Positions 25,915-37,199 are shown, numbered from the stretch's first letter. The stretch is 64,000 nucleotides of DNA from Hyphomicrobiales bacterium (GCA_900470805.1 UCCA01000018.1:248001-312000); one strand, 5' to 3'. Translations and numbers: made by a program. Notes: a model not told the origin generated them from the sequence alone.

Positions 25915-26778
25915 TCAAATCGCAATCTTTTCCGCAACGTCGAAAAAGACCTCCCGAATTTTATGGGAGACACTGCCAGGATGGCCATTCGCGATGGTCT
26001 GACCGTCGATCGAAACAACGGGAAAGCAGATGCTGGTGGCGGCGGTGATGAACACCTCACGGGCATCAAGCATTTCGGCCACAGAGAACTTGCGTTCCTC
26101 AATGTTCAGGCCGAGCCTAGCGCCGATATCGATCAGCGTCGTGCGGGTGATGCCGCGCAAAATGCCGCGGTCGGCTGGCCGGGTGACGAGCGTCCCGTCC
26201 CGATCGACGATCCATACATTGGTTGCAGCGCCCTCCTTCACCATGCCATCTGCGTCGATGTAGATCGCCTCCTGAGCCCCGGCTTCCTTCGCCTGCTGGC
26301 GCGCCATGACATTCGGCAGCAGTCCGACGGACTTGATATCGACGCGGTCCCAGCGATTGTCCGGCACCGTGATCGCCTTGATCCCATTGGCGTTCTTGGC
26401 AGCGATGATTTTCGGATCGGTGCTCTTCGCCGTCACCACCAGCGAAGGTGGCGTGCCAGCCGAGGGGAAGATATGATCGCGCCGTGCGACGCCGCGCGTC
26501 ACTTGAAGATAAAACAGGCCGTTGCGGACATGATTGCGGCGCAGCGTCTCGCGGATCACCGTCGTCAGGGCGGCGCGGCTCATTGGCCAACCGATGCGCA
26601 ATTCGCCAAGCGAGCGCTCCAGCCGGTTCAGGTGGCGGGTCAGATCGACAATGTAACCATGCCGGATTTCGCAGACTTCATAAACGCCATCCGCGAACTG
26701 GTAACCGCGATCCTCGATATGGACCATGGCGCTGGAGTGTCTGACGTAACGGCCGTTGACATAGGCTATTCTGGGCAT
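25915..26778 (-). CDS. dat: D-amino-acid aminotransferase
   Basis: 287-residue fold-type IV PLP enzyme that interconverts D-amino acids and 2-oxo acids, typically D-Ala with 2-oxoglutarate to give D-Glu for peptidoglycan. The catalytic lysine is Lys149 in VDIKSVGLLPN, and the phosphate-binding segment is RGILRGITRTTL. The N-terminal VNGRYVRHSSAMVHIEDRGY is typical of Dat rather than branched-chain aminotransferases. It lies between ntrX and hfq, a location conserved in rhizobia, and is separated from ntrX by 69 bases. Confidence 0.92.
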   Translation of the reverse strand: MPRIAYVNGRYVRHSSAMVHIEDRGYQFADGVYEVCEIRHGYIVDLTRHLNRLERSLGELRIGWPMSRAALTTVIRETLRRNHVRNGLFYLQVTRGVARRDHIFPSAGTPPSLVVTAKSTDPKIIAAKNANGIKAITVPDNRWDRVDIKSVGLLPNVMARQQAKEAGAQEAIYIDADGMVKEGAATNVWIVDRDGTLVTRPADRGILRGITRTTLIDIGARLGLNIEERKFSVAEMLDAREVFITAATSICFPVVSIDGQTIANGHPGSVSHKIREVFFDVAEKIAI

Positions 26779-26847
26779 GGGAGACCTGGTTGTCGCTTGG
26801 ATATGGATGTTCGCTCGAGGCCGGCGGACTGCGCCGTCCTCGCAAAA

Positions 26848-28212
26848 TCAGACGCCGAGCGACTTCAGCTTGCGATGCAAGGCCGAGCGTTCCATGCCGA
26901 CAAACTCGGCTGTGCGCGAGATGTTGCCGCCGAAGCGGTTGATCTGGGCAATGAGATAGTCCTTCTCGAACATCTCGCGCGCCTCGCGCAGCGGTAGGGT
27001 CATGATGTGATAGTCGTTCTTGGCGGAAACCTTGGGCAGCATGTCGCCGAGGTCGGTGGGTAGCATCTCGGCGGTGATCGGCGCATCCGGACCATCCGAG
27101 CGGGCAAGGATCATCAGGCGCTCGATGTTGTTGCGCAGCTGGCGGATGTTGCCCGGCCAGTCATGAGCCTGCAGGACGGCCATGGCGTCGTCGCCAATGC
27201 GGCGCGGTCGGATACCGGCCTGCTCGGAAATCTGGCGCATCAGCTGATCGACCAAGAACGGGATGTCCTCGCGACGCTCGGCCAGTGCCGGCACCTTGAC
27301 CGGCACCACGGCGAGGCGGTGATAGAGATCCTCGCGGAACCAGCCCTCGGCAATACGGCTTTCGAGATTGTAGGCGGTGGATGAGACGATGCGGACATCG
27401 ACCTTCACCCGCTTCGAGCCGCCGACGCGCTCGAACTGCTGGTCGACGAGCACGCGCAGTATCTTGTTCTGCGTCTCGCGCGGCATCTCGCCAACTTCGT
27501 CGAGATAGAGAATGCCGCGATGGGCCTCTTCGAGCGCGCCGATCTTGCGGGCCTGGCCCGGCGATCCCTCGGTGCCGAATAGCGCCACTTCCATACGGTC
27601 TGGGGTAATGTTGGCCGCGTTGATGGCGACGAACGGGCCATTGGCGCGCGTCGATTTCTTGTGGATCATCCGCGCCACCAACTCCTTGCCGGAGCCCGAA
27701 GAGCCGAGGATCATGATGCGGCTGTTGGTCGGCGACACCTTCTCGATCGTCTGGCGCAGTTGCGACACGGCGACCGAGGTGCCGATCAGTTCAACGGGGT
27801 CTCCCGCCTTGCGCTTCAGTTCGGACACCTCGCGCTTGAGCTTGGAGTTTTCCAGCGCCCGCTCGGCAATCAGGATCAGGCGGTCGGCCTTGAACGGTTT
27901 CTCGATGAAGTCGAAGGCGCCGCGCTTGATGGCGGAAACAGCGGTTTCGACGTTTCCGTGACCGGAAATCATCACGACAGGAATGTCGGGGTGACGCGCC
28001 TTGACCTCGTCCAGCAGCGCCAGACCGTCAAGCTTGCTACCCTGCATCCAGATATCGAGGAAAATCAGCCGCGGCGCGCGGTCGGAGATCGCCGCGAGCG
28101 CGCTGTCGCTGTCATGGGCCGTGCGGGTCTCATGGCCCTCGTCAGAGAGAATGCCGGAGACAATCTCGCGGATGTCGTGTTCGTCGTCGACGACCAGAAT
28201 ATCAGAGGCCAT
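26848..28212 (-). CDS. ntrX: nitrogen-related response regulator NtrX
   Basis: 454-residue response regulator partnered with NtrY. The receiver domain (1-125) has phospho-acceptor Asp53 in IFLDIWMQ. The AAA+ domain (about 140-375) has Walker A GSSGSGKE (170-177) and Walker B ILYLDEVGEMP. The sigma-54 contact loop GAFTGA is replaced by a TEGSPGQARKIG stretch (214-225), so it should not activate sigma-54 promoters. A Fis-type helix-turn-helix forms the C-terminus (GGNISRTAEFVGMERSALHR). ATG 28212 (MASDILVVDDE) is preferred; two upstream ATG/ACG-like extensions are less likely. It overlaps ntrY by 11 bases. Confidence 0.95.
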   Translation of the reverse strand: MASDILVVDDEHDIREIVSGILSDEGHETRTAHDSDSALAAISDRAPRLIFLDIWMQGSKLDGLALLDEVKARHPDIPVVMISGHGNVETAVSAIKRGAFDFIEKPFKADRLILIAERALENSKLKREVSELKRKAGDPVELIGTSVAVSQLRQTIEKVSPTNSRIMILGSSGSGKELVARMIHKKSTRANGPFVAINAANITPDRMEVALFGTEGSPGQARKIGALEEAHRGILYLDEVGEMPRETQNKILRVLVDQQFERVGGSKRVKVDVRIVSSTAYNLESRIAEGWFREDLYHRLAVVPVKVPALAERREDIPFLVDQLMRQISEQAGIRPRRIGDDAMAVLQAHDWPGNIRQLRNNIERLMILARSDGPDAPITAEMLPTDLGDMLPKVSAKNDYHIMTLPLREAREMFEKDYLIAQINRFGGNISRTAEFVGMERSALHRKLKSLGV

Positions 28213-30472
28213 ATGCATTTTCCTTGTCACTTGCAGCCGTGGCAGCGGGCGAATGTTCCAGGCGCGGCAGGTGCACGCGGATCATGGCGCCTCTTCCCTG
28301 GTCAAAATCGGCGGGTGCATCGTGCAGTTCGAGCTGCCCGCCATGCTCTTCAATAATCTTCTTGACGATGGCGAGGCCGAGGCCGGTGCCCTTGTCGCGC
28401 ATCGTCATGTAAGGTTCGAGAATGCTGTGGCGGTTTTCCACCGGCAAACCGCGGCCATTGTCGATGATGTCGATGGTGAAGCGATCGCGCGGCTGATCGA
28501 GTGCGGCGCGCACCAGCACCTTGCGCTCGTCACGCTCGTCAGTCGGAACGGCCTCGATCGATTCCACGGCATTCTTGATCAGATTGCCGAACGCCTGCCC
28601 GAGCATGCGGCTGTCGAACTGGCCTTCGAGTGGCGTCTCGCCCAGCTCCTGCAGGAATGCGACATGGCTATTTCCCATTTCGCGCAGGAAGACGGCGTCG
28701 TGAAGGATCTTGCGCAGATCGCTCGGTTCCTTGATCGGCTTGGGCATGCGCGCAAAGGACGAGAACTCATCGACCATGCGACCGATATCGCCAACCTGGC
28801 GGATGATGGTTTCCGTACACTGGTCGAAGACGCCGCGATCATCCTGATCGATCTGCTTGCCGTAGCGACGCTGGATCCGCTCGGCCGACAGCTGGATCGG
28901 GGTCAGCGGGTTCTTGATCTCGTGAGCGATACGGCGTGCCACGTCGCCCCATGCAGTCGAACGCTGGGCGATCACCAGATCGGTAATGTCGTCGAGCGTG
29001 ATCACGTAGGATTCGCTCATGTCGCGGACTTCCTCGCGCGTCACCTGGACGCTGAGCGTCCTGACGGTTCCGGCGCGCACCAGCGCGATCTGCTTGCGGA
29101 AATCGCCGCGATAGCGCACCGCAGCTTCCGTCAAGACCTGATCGACCTCGGGCGCGATCTCGGACAGCTGTTTGCCGAGCATGTCGGAGGCATCGAGCGC
29201 CATCAGCGTCTCGGCGGAGCTGTTGACGATGGTGACGCGGCGATCGTGCTCGACGCCGATAACGGCGGCGGTCACCCCCGACAGCACGGCTTCGATAAAG
29301 CGGCGGCGGTCATCCACCTCGTCCTTGGCCTCGAGGATTTCGTCACGCTGGGTGCGGATTTCCGAAATCATCTTGTTGAAGGTGCGCGAGAGATTGGCGA
29401 CGTCGCCATCGACTGCATGGACGGGAACGACGATGTCCATGTTGCCGGAGGCAACGCTGTCCGCCGCGGTTATCAGCAGCCGGATCGGGCGGACGATACG
29501 GTCGGCGACGGCAATCGCGGTCCAGATGGCGGCGAGCAACACGATCAGCGCGAAACCGACGTAGAGAATGGCGAAGGCGATCTGCAACGAGAATCGCCCC
29601 GCCTCCATCGATTTATACTCGGTGGCGTTCTCCTCCATCATCCGCATCGCGGTCATGACCTTGGGGTCGACCGCGCGAACCGTGTAAAGGAAGGCGCCGT
29701 CGATTGCCTCCAGCTTGATGATGGCGCCAACCAGATTGGTCACGCCAGGCGGGATGAGCGTCGGCTGCCCGGCGGCGGCCTTGTTGAGCGCATCCTGGGG
29801 AATGGCCGGCAACGGCTTTTCCGTCTTGATGTCGGCCTGCGTCAGCACATCGCCATCGGACTGGACGAGAAACGCGCCAAGCAGGCCGCGCCCCCTCGCC
29901 TGGCGGGTCATCAGTTCGGCAAATCCGGTTCGGTCGAGATTGAAAAGCTGGCGATTGCGCTCGAGGTCGTTGGCCATCGACACGGTCTGCCCCTGGAGGT
30001 AGCTCGCGTTCTCCATCATGTAGGCCTGCCCGATGTTGCGGGAAGAGCTGACGATCGATTGGGTTCTCAACGCAAACCAGCGGTCGAGGCCGGCATTCAA
30101 TGTGATACTGGCAAACAGCGCAACGAGGATCGCCGGCGTGATGGCGACGATCGAAAACAGCACGACGATGCGGATGTGCAACCGTGCGGCCGCGCGACCG
30201 CGCTTGCGGGCCTTCAAGAGCCGTGACACTTCCCGACCGATGAGCGCCATGAGGCCGAGCACGAAGAAGGAATTGACGACGACGGACGTGATCACGACAG
30301 GCGATGTCGGCGCGATCGGAGTCAGGCCAATCAGCACGAAGAGCGTTATCGTTGCACAGAGAAGCGCGCCACCCGCAAGCACAAGCCCGGGCAGAGCAAA
30401 CAGCGCGCGGCGATCGGTTACCGTGGTAACGGCTTCGCCTTCCGCCGCCGGCGGCAACGCATCCTGCTTCAT
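28202..30472 (-). CDS. ntrY: nitrogen-regulation sensor histidine kinase NtrY
   Basis: 756-residue membrane kinase. Transmembrane helices lie at about 24-50, 58-80, 100-123 and 297-322, with a periplasmic domain between the last two. A HAMP domain (322-377) and PAS domain (about 385-500) precede the kinase core. The phospho-acceptor is His517 in [14 protein letters not shown], and the ATPase has NLIKNAVES, DNGRGLP and GTGLGLAI. NtrY phosphorylates NtrX and, in some species, cross-talks with NtrC; links to nitrogen, redox and envelope control are known in alphaproteobacteria. The upstream 193-base gap after ntrC should hold its promoter. Confidence 0.95.
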   Translation of the reverse strand: MKQDALPPAAEGEAVTTVTDRRALFALPGLVLAGGALLCATITLFVLIGLTPIAPTSPVVITSVVVNSFFVLGLMALIGREVSRLLKARKRGRAAARLHIRIVVLFSIVAITPAILVALFASITLNAGLDRWFALRTQSIVSSSRNIGQAYMMENASYLQGQTVSMANDLERNRQLFNLDRTGFAELMTRQARGRGLLGAFLVQSDGDVLTQADIKTEKPLPAIPQDALNKAAAGQPTLIPPGVTNLVGAIIKLEAIDGAFLYTVRAVDPKVMTAMRMMEENATEYKSMEAGRFSLQIAFAILYVGFALIVLLAAIWTAIAVADRIVRPIRLLITAADSVASGNMDIVVPVHAVDGDVANLSRTFNKMISEIRTQRDEILEAKDEVDDRRRFIEAVLSGVTAAVIGVEHDRRVTIVNSSAETLMALDASDMLGKQLSEIAPEVDQVLTEAAVRYRGDFRKQIALVRAGTVRTLSVQVTREEVRDMSESYVITLDDITDLVIAQRSTAWGDVARRIAHEIKNPLTPIQLSAERIQRRYGKQIDQDDRGVFDQCTETIIRQVGDIGRMVDEFSSFARMPKPIKEPSDLRKILHDAVFLREMGNSHVAFLQELGETPLEGQFDSRMLGQAFGNLIKNAVESIEAVPTDERDERKVLVRAALDQPRDRFTIDIIDNGRGLPVENRHSILEPYMTMRDKGTGLGLAIVKKIIEEHGGQLELHDAPADFDQGRGAMIRVHLPRLEHSPAATAASDKENAYGL

Positions 30473-30629
30473 TCGCTTAACTCTCCGTACGGCAAGATAC
30501 CTCTTGCCGCTGTCCGCGGTTCAGGATCGGAAACTGCGCGCGATAGACGGCTCGCCGTTCAACGAGCAAGCCTTTCGGACGCAGAACTGACCGCGGGCAC
30601 ACAAACCCCTTGCGTGACTTATTGGCAAC
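30473..30629 (-). promoter_or_regulatory. ntrYX upstream region
   Basis: No supported gene lies between ntrC and ntrY. The stretch should carry the ntrYX promoter. I see GC-rich short repeats (around TGCCGCTGTCCGCGG) but no clear sigma-70 or sigma-54 hexamers. A long nested inverted repeat adjoins it at 30630-30665. Confidence 0.35.
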
Positions 30630-30665
30630 CATTGTGGCGAAAATGCAACGCATCTCGCCACAATG
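30630..30665. repeat. 36-base nested inverted repeat immediately after the ntrC stop
   Basis: Outer arms CATTGTGGCGA and TCGCCACAATG (11 bp, perfect) enclose inner arms ATGC and GCAT around AAC. The repeat starts at the base after the ntrC TGA. No T-run follows on the minus strand, so it may be a 3'-end stabilising structure, a poor terminator or a protein-binding site between ntrBC and ntrYX. Confidence 0.65.
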
Positions 30666-32113
<1,448 letters not shown>

Positions 32114-32117
<4 letters not shown>

Positions 32118-33262
32118 CGAGAAGGTCCTGTGGGGGTTATGGTGGCGTCCTCAAGCGATGCATCCTTGGATGCAGGCATCAGCACGCGGAATGTGGTTTT
32201 GTTGGTCTGGCTGTCGCATTCGATAATGCCGCCGTGATCGCCGATGATCTTGGCGACAAGCGCGAGACCGAGGCCGCTGCCATTGGTCTTGGTGGTGATG
32301 AAGGGGTCGAACAGGTGCGGCACCAGATCCGAAGGCACGCCCGGGCCGTTATCCTGGACGCAGAATTCCAGCGGCAGCGAGATCTTTTCCCGGGTGCCGG
32401 CCACCGACAGGCGAATGCCCGGGCGGTAGGCCGTCGTCAGCACTATTTCACCGTCAGGTCGGTCACCGATCGCCTCCGCTGCGTTCTTGACGAGGTTGAG
32501 GAACACCTGAACCAGCTGGTCGCGATTGGCATAGACCGAAGGCAGGGACGGGTCGTAGCTCTCGGTGATCTTTAGATTACGCGCGAAACCAGCCTTCGCC
32601 ACAGCCTTCACGTGATCGAGCACGGAATGGATATTGACCGGCACGCGATCGACTGGCCGTTCGTCGGAAAACACTTCCATGCGATCGACCAGCGAGACGA
32701 TGCGATCCGTCTCGTCGCAGATCAGGCGGGTGAGCGCCCGGTCGTCGTCGCTCGCCGAATGTTCCAGCAGCTGTGCTGCCCCGCGAATGCCGGAGAGCGG
32801 GTTCTTGATCTCGTGCGCCAGCATCGACGCCAGACCGGTGACCGAGCGGGCGGCGGCGCGATGCGTCAACTGGCGGTCGATCTTGTCGGCCATCGACCGC
32901 TCCTGGAACACGATGACCACCGATCCGGGCTCACTGGTGACGGGTGCCACGTAGATATCGACGAGCTTGTCCTGGCCGAGGCGCGGTGAACTCAGATCGA
33001 CGCGGTATTCGTTGATCGGCGCGCGGCGCTCCCGCACCTGATCGATCAGCGCCAGCAGCGGGCTGCCGAAGGGAATGAAGGTGGAGATCTTGTAGCGGGC
33101 CAGGTGCGAGGCGCTGGCGCCGAAGAATGCCTCCGCCTCCCAATTGGCGAAGGCGACCAAGCCGGCCTCGTCGACCATGACGACGGGGTTCTGAATGGCA
33201 TTGAGCACGGCCATCGCAACAGCGCTGCCGGCATGGCCTGATGATGGCACATCGTTTGTCAT
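32114..33262 (-). CDS. ntrB: nitrogen regulation sensor histidine kinase NtrB
   Basis: 382-residue cytoplasmic bifunctional kinase/phosphatase that controls NtrC in response to PII. A PAS domain occupies about 14-125. The phospho-acceptor is His150 in [15 protein letters not shown]. The ATP-binding part has [22 protein letters not shown] and [13 protein letters not shown] 33262 (MTNDVPSSG) is preferred since GGGAGG precedes it and it overlaps the dusB stop by four bases; a longer open frame is a shadow of dusB. There is no membrane helix, unlike NtrY. Confidence 0.95.
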
Positions 33263-34260
33263 GCGGCCTCCCGGGTATTTGCGTTCGATGCTGCCGCCGT
33301 GAGAGCATCGTGGAATCGTGAGGCGACCTCGCGCGGATCGCGCGCCGTCATGATCGCTGCCTTGTCGGTAGCGGCAATCGACGGCGCGAAGCGCTCGATA
33401 TACCAGCCGAGGTGCTTGCGGGCGTGGCGGACGGCGACCATCTCGCCATAGAAGTCGAGCATCATCCGGTAGTGTTCGACGGCGATATCGGCGATCTGCC
33501 ATGGCTGCGGTGCATCGGCACCGGCCAGCACGCCGGCATGCCACGGCCGGCCCTTACAACCGCGGCCGATCATGACAGCATCGGCGCCGGAACGGCGCAG
33601 GATTTCCTGGGCATCGTCTACCGTTTCGACGTCGCCATTGGCGATCAGAGGAATCGATAGCACATCGCGAACGGCGCGAATGGCATCCCAGTCGGCGCGG
33701 CCCTCGTAGAACTGCATGCGTGTGCGCCCATGTATCGTCACAAGCTGGACGCCCGCCTCTTCGGCACGCCTGGCGATGTCAGGCGCGTTGATGGAATTCT
33801 CATCCCAGCCGAGACGCATCTTCAGCGTCACGGGAACATCAACCGCCTTGACCGTGGCCTCGATCAGAGACAGCGCGTGATCCGGATCGCGCATCAACGC
33901 CGAACCGGAATAGCCGCCGATCACCTTCTTGGCCGGGCAGCCCATGTTGATGTCGATGATATCCGCACCGTGATCAGCCGCGATCTTCGCTGCCTCCGCC
34001 ATCCAGTGCGCTTCGCGGCCGGCGAGCTGCACCATGTGCGGCTGGAAGCCGGCATTGCGCAGACGCGCCCAGGATTCAGCGGTATCGATCACCAGCTCGC
34101 GGCTTGCGACCATCTCGGTTACAACCAAGCCGGCGCCATGGCGCCAGGCCAGTTGCCGGAAGGGCATATCGGTCACTCCGGACATCGGCGCGAGGACGAC
34201 GCGGTTGCGTACCGCGACGGATCCGATGCGCAATGGGGAGGCGAGATGGACGTCAGACAA
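33259..34260 (-). CDS. dusB: tRNA-dihydrouridine synthase (NifR3-like)
   Basis: 333-residue FMN-dependent reductase that forms dihydrouridine in tRNA; historically NifR3, the first gene of the ntrBC operon in rhizobia and Azospirillum. The TIM-barrel start is [18 protein letters not shown] and the active-site cysteine is Cys108 in [13 protein letters not shown]-binding segments include LIANGDV and [11 protein letters not shown]. The start is TTG at 34260, because no ATG lies upstream of the barrel motif; the Shine-Dalgarno is weak. Its stop overlaps ntrB, so ntrBC expression depends on this transcript. Confidence 0.93.
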   Translation of the reverse strand: MSDVHLASPLRIGSVAVRNRVVLAPMSGVTDMPFRQLAWRHGAGLVVTEMVASRELVIDTAESWARLRNAGFQPHMVQLAGREAHWMAEAAKIAADHGADIIDINMGCPAKKVIGGYSGSALMRDPDHALSLIEATVKAVDVPVTLKMRLGWDENSINAPDIARRAEEAGVQLVTIHGRTRMQFYEGRADWDAIRAVRDVLSIPLIANGDVETVDDAQEILRRSGADAVMIGRGCKGRPWHAGVLAGADAPQPWQIADIAVEHYRMMLDFYGEMVAVRHARKHLGWYIERFAPSIAATDKAAIMTARDPREVASRFHDALTAAASNANTREAA

Positions 34261-34422
34261 TTGATTATCTTTCAGGCACGCTGGGCAGGTGCACTATTTT
34301 TAGACAGATTTAAAAGACTTGCCAAGGGGGAAGTGCCCGAATTGATATTTTTCGGGCAGATGCTGGAATTCGATGCGCCAAGCCGTTAGAGCACCTCTAC
34401 AAATTCTGCTTTTTGGGGATTT
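34261..34422. promoter_or_regulatory. Divergent promoter region of dusB-ntrBC and ispDF
   Basis: 162 AT-richer bases between two divergent operons. It contains an inverted repeat, TGCCCGAA and TTCGGGCA (34334-34341 and 34351-34358), around a nine-base loop. No consensus NtrC site or -24/-12 element is recognised. Confidence 0.45.
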
Positions 34423-35643
34423 ATGCCGCAAATGCATCAAAAGCAACCGATATCGATCGGAATTGTCGTCGTGGCGGCCGGCCGTGGCGAGCGTGCCGGC
34501 GCTTCCGTGGAAGGTCCAAAGCAGTACCGCAGTATCGGCGGCAGGCCGGTGATCGCTCATACGCTCGGCGTTCTCACCAGTTGGGTGCGTGCCGAGCATA
34601 TCGTCACCGTGATTCATCCGGATGACGAAATGCTGTTTGCAAAAGCGCTGGAAAGCGTGACCGCCAAGCGACCGATCGCGACAGTGCACGGCGGCGCCAC
34701 GCGGCAGCAATCGGTTCTTCGCGGGTTGCAATATCTACGGGACAAGGGGATCACCCATGTCCTTATCCAGGATGCAGTTCGACCTTTCATCGACCACGAG
34801 CTGCTTGACCGCATCACCGCCATGCTCGAGAGCGGCGCAGCGGCGGTGCTGCCTGCGATGCCGGTTGCCGACACGTTGAAACGCGCCGATGCATCCGGTA
34901 CCGTCATCGATACCGTGTCACGGGAACAGCTTTATGCGGCGCAGACGCCGCAATCCTTTGCCTTCGACATCATCCTTGCGGCGCACGAAAAGGCCGCGGC
35001 GGCCGATCGAAGCGATTTCACCGACGATGCGGCGATCGCAGAATGGGCCGGCCATCCCGTGACGATCGTCGAGGGTTCGGCCGACAACGTGAAACTGACA
35101 GTGAGGCGCGATATCGCAATGGCCGACCAGAGACTTTCCAGCCACCAGCTACCCGATGTTCGCACCGGCAACGGCTATGACGTGCATCAGCTCGAGCCCG
35201 GCGATGGCGTGACGCTCTGCGGCGTGTTCATCCCGCATGACCAGAAGCTCAAGGGCCATTCCGACGCGGACGTGGCGCTGCACGCGCTGACGGATGCGCT
35301 GCTCGCAACCTGCGGCGCCGGCGACATCGGCGACCATTTTCCGCCATCCGATCCGCAGTGGAAGGGCGCGCCGTCGCGCATCTTCATCGAACATGCGGCA
35401 AAGATCGTGCGTGAGCGCGGCGGCACGATCATGAACGCCGACGTGACGCTGATCGCTGAAGCGCCGAAGGTCGGGCCGCACCGTGGCGCGATGCGGGCCA
35501 TGCTGGCGGAGTTCACCGGCATCTCGATCGACCGCTGCTCGGTCAAGGCCACGACCAACGAGACGATCGGCTTCGTCGGTCGCCGCGAGGGGATCGCCGC
35601 CATCGCCACCGCCACCGTCGTCTATCAGGACATCAAGCCATGA
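34423..35643 (+). CDS. ispDF: bifunctional IspD/IspF (MEP pathway)
   Basis: 406-residue fusion of 2-C-methyl-D-erythritol 4-phosphate cytidylyltransferase (IspD, about 1-235) and 2-C-methyl-D-erythritol 2,4-cyclodiphosphate synthase (IspF, about 240-406), typical of alphaproteobacteria. IspD shows [12 protein letters not shown] and QDAVRPFID. IspF starts with [13 protein letters not shown], where the Asp and His are zinc ligands, and includes [22 protein letters not shown] precedes the ATG at 34423. It supplies isoprenoid precursors for undecaprenyl phosphate and quinones; its stop overlaps the next gene (ATGA). Confidence 0.96.
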   Translation: MPQMHQKQPISIGIVVVAAGRGERAGASVEGPKQYRSIGGRPVIAHTLGVLTSWVRAEHIVTVIHPDDEMLFAKALESVTAKRPIATVHGGATRQQSVLRGLQYLRDKGITHVLIQDAVRPFIDHELLDRITAMLESGAAAVLPAMPVADTLKRADASGTVIDTVSREQLYAAQTPQSFAFDIILAAHEKAAAADRSDFTDDAAIAEWAGHPVTIVEGSADNVKLTVRRDIAMADQRLSSHQLPDVRTGNGYDVHQLEPGDGVTLCGVFIPHDQKLKGHSDADVALHALTDALLATCGAGDIGDHFPPSDPQWKGAPSRIFIEHAAKIVRERGGTIMNADVTLIAEAPKVGPHRGAMRAMLAEFTGISIDRCSVKATTNETIGFVGRREGIAAIATATVVYQDIKP

Positions 35644-36140
35644 GCCTTTTTCCCGCCGACATCCTGTCGGAGTCAGAAGCGCTCATCCGGACGTTCGGCG
35701 CAGCAGGCCTGATGGTGTCCACGGCGGAATCGTGCACCGGCGGGCTGATCGCCGGCGCGTTGACCGAAATCTCAGGATCGTCGGCGGTCGTCGATCGCGG
35801 CTTCGTGACGTACACGAACACGGCAAAGATGGAGATGCTCGGGGTTCAGGAGGCGACGCTTGCCACCTTCGGCGCGGTATCCGAAGAGACGGCGCGGCAG
35901 ATGGTGCATGGCGCGCTGTTCCGCTCGAAGGCATCCATTGCCGTTGCCGTCACCGGCATTGCCGGCCCGGGCGGCGGATCGGCGGAAAAGCCGGTCGGGC
36001 TCGTCCACCTCGCGGCGAAGTCACGCAGCGGTGACCTGATACACAGCAGGATGCTCTATGGCGATATCGGGCGCGCGCAGGTGCGGCTTGCAACGGTGCG
36101 CTCCGCGCTGCAGATGCTGCGCCAACTGGCTCAGCTGTAG
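35640..36140 (+). CDS. CinA C-terminal family nicotinamide-nucleotide amidohydrolase
   Basis: 166-residue stand-alone CinA C-terminal domain (PncC-type), which deamidates nicotinamide mononucleotide to recycle pyridine nucleotides. The catalytic serine is in [15 protein letters not shown], followed by the conserved [17 protein letters not shown] and [18 protein letters not shown]. The N-terminal MoCF-like domain of longer CinA proteins is absent, which is normal for this subgroup. Its ATG overlaps the ispDF stop by four bases. Its end overlaps the convergent ratA-like gene by ten bases. Confidence 0.92.
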   Translation: MSLFPADILSESEALIRTFGAAGLMVSTAESCTGGLIAGALTEISGSSAVVDRGFVTYTNTAKMEMLGVQEATLATFGAVSEETARQMVHGALFRSKASIAVAVTGIAGPGGGSAEKPVGLVHLAAKSRSGDLIHSRMLYGDIGRAQVRLATVRSALQMLRQLAQL

Positions 36141-36574
36141 ATTTTTCCGGCGCGGGTCTCAAAGGCCTCGGTGAACATGCGGAAAGCGCGATCGAACATC
36201 GTGCCCATCAGCGCGCCGAGGATGCGGCTCTTGAATTCGTAATCGATGAAGAAGTGCACGTCCGAGCCCGTGGCAGTGTCTTCGAAGCGCCAGCGGTTGT
36301 CGAGAAACTTGAACGGCCCGTCGATGTATTTGACGTCGATGATGCGCTCGGCCTTGTTGAGCAGAACCTGCGTGGTGAAGGTTTCGCGGATCGCCTTGTA
36401 GCCGACAGTCATATCGGCGACGAGCAGCACCTTGCCGTCGCGCTCCTTGCGACTGCGGATGGTGAGGCCGTCACAAAGCGGCAGGAATTCCGGGTATCTC
36501 TCGACATCGGCGACGAGATCGAACATCTGTTCAGCGGAGTGCGGGACGAGGCGATGCGTTTCGAACTGAGGCAT
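36131..36574 (-). CDS. RatA/COQ10-like START-domain protein
   Basis: 147-residue SRPBCC (START-like) protein annotated in databases either as RatA-type ribosome association toxin or as a coenzyme Q-binding COQ10 homologue. The characteristic start QFETHRLVPHSAEQMFDLVA and the central FLPLCDGLTIRSR, MTVGYKAIRETFTTQV, DGPFKFLDNRWRF are all present. In alphaproteobacteria a ubiquinone-binding role is the better supported one. It normally follows lipA; here it is separated from lipA by higBA and a P-loop gene. The end overlaps the cinA-like gene. Confidence 0.88.
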   Translation of the reverse strand: MPQFETHRLVPHSAEQMFDLVADVERYPEFLPLCDGLTIRSRKERDGKVLLVADMTVGYKAIRETFTTQVLLNKAERIIDVKYIDGPFKFLDNRWRFEDTATGSDVHFFIDYEFKSRILGALMGTMFDRAFRMFTEAFETRAGKIYS

Positions 36575-36583
36575 GATCGGCAG

Positions 36584-37171
36584 TTAAGCGGGCGCGCCGA
36601 GAAGATCAAGAAGGCGACGCATATCTCGGTGCGATTTCAACTGCAGAACCGGCACATCAGGGCCAAATCGCTCGATACCAGCCACGATCAGCGGCACGAA
36701 CAGACGCTCGAAATTCCAGATGAAGCGCAGAAACTCCAAATCCAGTTTCTCCGGGCAACCCGGCGCCATCTCCGGCCGCGGCTGACCGCGCCAACGAAGC
36801 CACCGCGTGGTGACGTCGAGCAGACAACTCCATCGCGGCAGCCGGACCCAGACCACGACATCGGTGCGCGGCATCCTGATATCGAAAGTCGACGACCCGG
36901 TGCCGTCCATCAACCACTTGCGCTCGGCGACGGCAGCCGCGATCAACTGGCGCTCTTCAAGTTTCGGCCGCTTGACCCAACCGGGGAGCCAGTAGAAATC
37001 GCGATCCATCGAGATATGCGGAAGACTGAGCTGCTTCCCGAGACTCCTAGAGAGCGTGGTCTTGCCTCCGCCGGAGCAGCCGACGACGAGGATGCGGTCG
37101 GCGCCGTTCAACAGTGCCACCGCTTGGTCGACGCTTTTCAAGTTCAGTCGATATTTCGGTTTCTGCGGCAT
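36584..37171 (-). CDS. P-loop NTPase, adenylate-kinase-like (topology modulation/FlaR-like)
   Basis: 195-residue soluble P-loop protein. Walker A is VGCSGGGKTTLSRSLG (about residues 29-44), followed by LPHISMDRDFYWLPGW, a pattern shared by FlaR-like topology modulation proteins and small-molecule kinases. DGTGSSTFDIRMPRTDVVVW supplies the Walker B-like strand. The substrate is unknown. It lies 28 bases downstream of higA and nine upstream of the ratA-like gene, in a short segment that appears inserted between lipA and ratA. Confidence 0.8.
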   Translation of the reverse strand: MPQKPKYRLNLKSVDQAVALLNGADRILVVGCSGGGKTTLSRSLGKQLSLPHISMDRDFYWLPGWVKRPKLEERQLIAAAVAERKWLMDGTGSSTFDIRMPRTDVVVWVRLPRWSCLLDVTTRWLRWRGQPRPEMAPGCPEKLDLEFLRFIWNFERLFVPLIVAGIERFGPDVPVLQLKSHRDMRRLLDLLGAPA

Positions 37172-37199
37172 GCCTCCTCGCCTGACTGGAAATAATCGA

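Noticed and set aside
28001-30226. A 741-codon open frame opposite ntrX and ntrY
   Set aside because: Shadow of the ntrY kinase core in high-GC sequence.
34261-34422. Sigma-54 promoter or NtrC sites ahead of dusB-ntrBC
   Set aside because: No TGGCAC-N5-TTGC or TGCACC-N5-GGTGCA pattern is found.
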